Of a DNA stretch of 22,566 nt, positions 21,195 through 22,566 are shown piece after piece. Made by a program: the position numbers and the translations under genes. The stretch is taken from the IMG/VR virus record IMGVR_UViG_3300025120_000614, positions 1 through 22,566 of that record; one strand, written 5' to 3'. The notes beneath the pieces are model-generated. The model was not told the DNA's origin. It searched no databases and worked only from the letters and a program-made list of their open reading frames with translations. Origin of the DNA: a virus. Within the stretch, counting starts at the first letter, position 1. The number at the start of each line of letters is the position of its first letter.

Positions 21195-22566
21195 TTAAGC
21201 GTTTTCTAGGGCAGTGATCCGTGCCTCTAGTTCTTGGATTGTAGCGACCAAGAGTGGCACTAACTTGCTTTGGTCAATACCTTGGTAACGTGGAACCGTG
21301 TTGCCATCATGGTCTACTTTCATTTCGTCTTTGTCACCAGAAACAGCCTTTGGAACAATCTCTTTAACTTCGTGAGCAATAAAGCCTTCTGTGTCAGGTG
21401 CGTCTAACTTATCGTCAATCCAACTAAACTTTTTAGGTTGAAGTTGTTTTAGTCTTTCTGTTGCACCTGTTAAGTCTGAAACATTTTCTTTTAATCTGTA
21501 GTCTGAAGAAGTGTTGTACGAGGTTGAACCTGAACCTACGGTTATTGAACCAACTGGGGAAGATGCACGATAAAATTGAATAGCTTCACCATTACTTACA
21601 GCCGCAGCCCTATGAACAATAAAGGCCTCATTAGCTTCAGTAGTTGTTGTGTTAGTAATTGTTACATATTGGGCTTGAGCGCCTTGACCATTAATAACCA
21701 TCCCAGCATTATTTTGCCAATCATTGCCTCCCGAAGCTCCTGCTAAACAAGTATAGTTTGATGCGCCATTATACCAATATCTAGGATTACCAGCCCCATC
21801 CGACAGCACGATGTTGTTGCTTGAGGTGCGGATGTCTAGGCTATTTTGGTTGCCGTCAAAACGCCCAACAATAGTATTTGATGCACCTGTTGTTATTAAA
21901 CTTCCTGAACCTTTACCAATAGTCGTGTTACTGTATCCAGTAGTAACTCCATTTAATGCGGTATAACCTACGGATGTATTATCATAACCTGTAGTATTTG
22001 ATAATAAAGCGTATGCACCAACTCCTGTGTTATAACTGCCTGTAGTTGTAGCAGATAAAGCTCCATAACCCAAACCAGTTGTAAAAGTTCCAGTTGTCAT
22101 TGCGTCACTAGTAAATGTACCTACTGCTACGTTATAGTTTGTAGTAGCGAGTTTAAGGGCATCTACACCTATAGCAACATTAGATACTCCGCTTTGATTA
22201 GTATATAAAGCATTAAACCCAGCAGCAGTATTATTAGAGCCTGTTGTATTGCTATACCCTGCTGAACTACCAAAAAAAGAGTTGGGTGAACCAGTAGTAT
22301 TACTAAGCCCTGCTCGATACCCAACCGCAGTGTTGTAATTTCCCGTGGTGTTTGCAGTTAGTGACTGACGACCAAGTGCTGTGTTCTGAGCACCAGTAGT
22401 GTTGCTTGTTAAAGCTGAGTAACCAACAGCAGTGTTATGAGATGCAGTAGTGTTTGCACCTAACGCATAATTACCAACAGAAGTATTGTGGGTTCCTGTC
22501 GTATTCGCATCAAGATTTTGATACCCTACAGCAACATTTTCAGTACCAGTGGTGTTTAAGAGTAAT
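21195..22566 (-). CDS. Tail fibre / receptor-binding protein, NTAVG repeats plus S74 chaperone, partial (N-terminus beyond window)
   Basis: Host-recognition fibre or tailspike, trimeric by analogy. The frame is open from the right edge (22565) to the stop at 21195; the Met at 22100 is internal, not the start. From the edge to about 21861 the chain is made of 17-residue units of the type NTTGxxNTAVGYxALxx, resembling YadA/Hep_Hag-like beta-roll repeats. A beta-rich linker follows. The C-terminus is an S74 intramolecular chaperone: SSDYRLKENV (Ser codon at 21506-21504, with downstream Lys as the expected catalytic pair), then EGFIAHEVKEIVPKAV and a final coiled coil (ELEARITALEN). Members of this family trim themselves off after guiding trimer folding. 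No enzymatic depolymerase domain is seen in the visible part. Confidence 0.85.
   Translation of the reverse strand, partial: LLLNTTGTENVAVGYQNLDANTTGTHNTSVGNYALGANTTASHNTAVGYSALTSNTTGAQNTALGRQSLTANTTGNYNTAVGYRAGLSNTTGSPNSFFGSSAGYSNTTGSNNTAAGFNALYTNQSGVSNVAIGVDALKLATTNYNVAVGTFTSDAMTTGTFTTGLGYGALSATTTGSYNTGVGAYALLSNTTGYDNTSVGYTALNGVTTGYSNTTIGKGSGSLITTGASNTIVGRFDGNQNSLDIRTSSNNIVLSDGAGNPRYWYNGASNYTCLAGASGGNDWQNNAGMVINGQGAQAQYVTITNTTTTEANEAFIVHRAAAVSNGEAIQFYRASSPVGSITVGSGSTSYNTSSDYRLKENVSDLTGATERLKQLQPKKFSWIDDKLDAPDTEGFIAHEVKEIVPKAVSGDKDEMKVDHDGNTVPRYQGIDQSKLVPLLVATIQELEARITALENA
21861..22565 (-). repeat. 51-bp coding repeats of the fibre gene
   Basis: About fourteen in-frame units of 17 codons. 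Clear copies read NTTGTENVAVGYQNLDA, NTTGTHNTSVGNYALGA, NTTASHNTAVGYSALTS and NTTGAQNTALGRQSLTA. The NTTG and N(T/V)xxG positions are kept while the rest varies. One irregular stretch occurs around 22110-22170, where the spacing departs from 17. The array continues beyond the right edge. Confidence 0.85.

Noticed and set aside
22098-22100. ATG at 22100 as start of the fibre gene
   Set aside because: The frame is open to the window edge with continuous 17-residue repeats upstream, so this Met is internal.

Overview
The window is part of a tailed double-stranded DNA phage genome, or a prophage or metagenomic contig of one. It is AT-leaning and gene-dense. Apart from one small rightward gene, every gene reads leftward (minus strand), with start/stop overlaps such as TAATG, ATGA and TTGA joining most neighbours. 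Several families seen here are ones I associate with phages of marine bacteria: the GTA-type three-segment holin, the 'PGINRETT' tail protein, the DUF6447-like protein and the EF-hand membrane protein. The host cannot be named from sequence alone; a marine Gram-negative, perhaps alphaproteobacterial, is a guess. No integrase, terminase, portal, major capsid gene, tRNA or CRISPR array is visible.

Read in transcription order from the right edge, the layout is as follows. (1) 22566-21195: the C-terminal part of a receptor-binding fibre, built of about fourteen 17-residue NTTG/NTAVG repeats and ending in a self-cleaving S74 chaperone. (2) 21166-17581: a run of small genes and a lysis cassette with many membrane proteins, including a 57-residue Cys-rich protein, an EF-hand membrane protein, a GTA-type holin, a membrane-anchored coiled coil, a small holin-like protein and a GH19 endolysin. 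(3) 17498-7395: a tail protein with two inserted beta modules, two small virion-associated proteins and four large Gly/Ala-rich or coiled-coil proteins that look like internal or ejection proteins. (4) 7398-6728: a control region. (5) 6727-1: a replication and recombination module with a RecA-like (Sak4-type) ATPase, DUF669 SSB-like protein, SF2 helicase, DUF6378 protein, two small genes, a Cas4-like Fe-S nuclease and a TOPRIM primase-helicase cut off by the window edge.

The most interesting region is 6727-7460. A rightward ribbon-helix-helix regulator gene has its promoter inside the neighbouring nuclease gene and a strong intrinsic terminator inside the 3' end of the opposing virion gene. 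It shares a CTAG palindrome with that gene as both stop codons. The same 21-bp operator-like palindrome (CCCA-N7-TGGGAT core) lies over the spacer of the regulator's promoter and over the spacer of the leftward promoter that would drive the replication genes. This predicts a compact switch in which the regulator controls itself and early replication.

Second is a 92-bp GC-rich, repeat-built and strongly structured gap between the SSB-like gene and the helicase, with potential for an H-type pseudoknot. Other points are three consecutive TTG starts in the replication operon, a rightward intrinsic terminator with no rightward gene before it, and an overlooked 57-residue gene.
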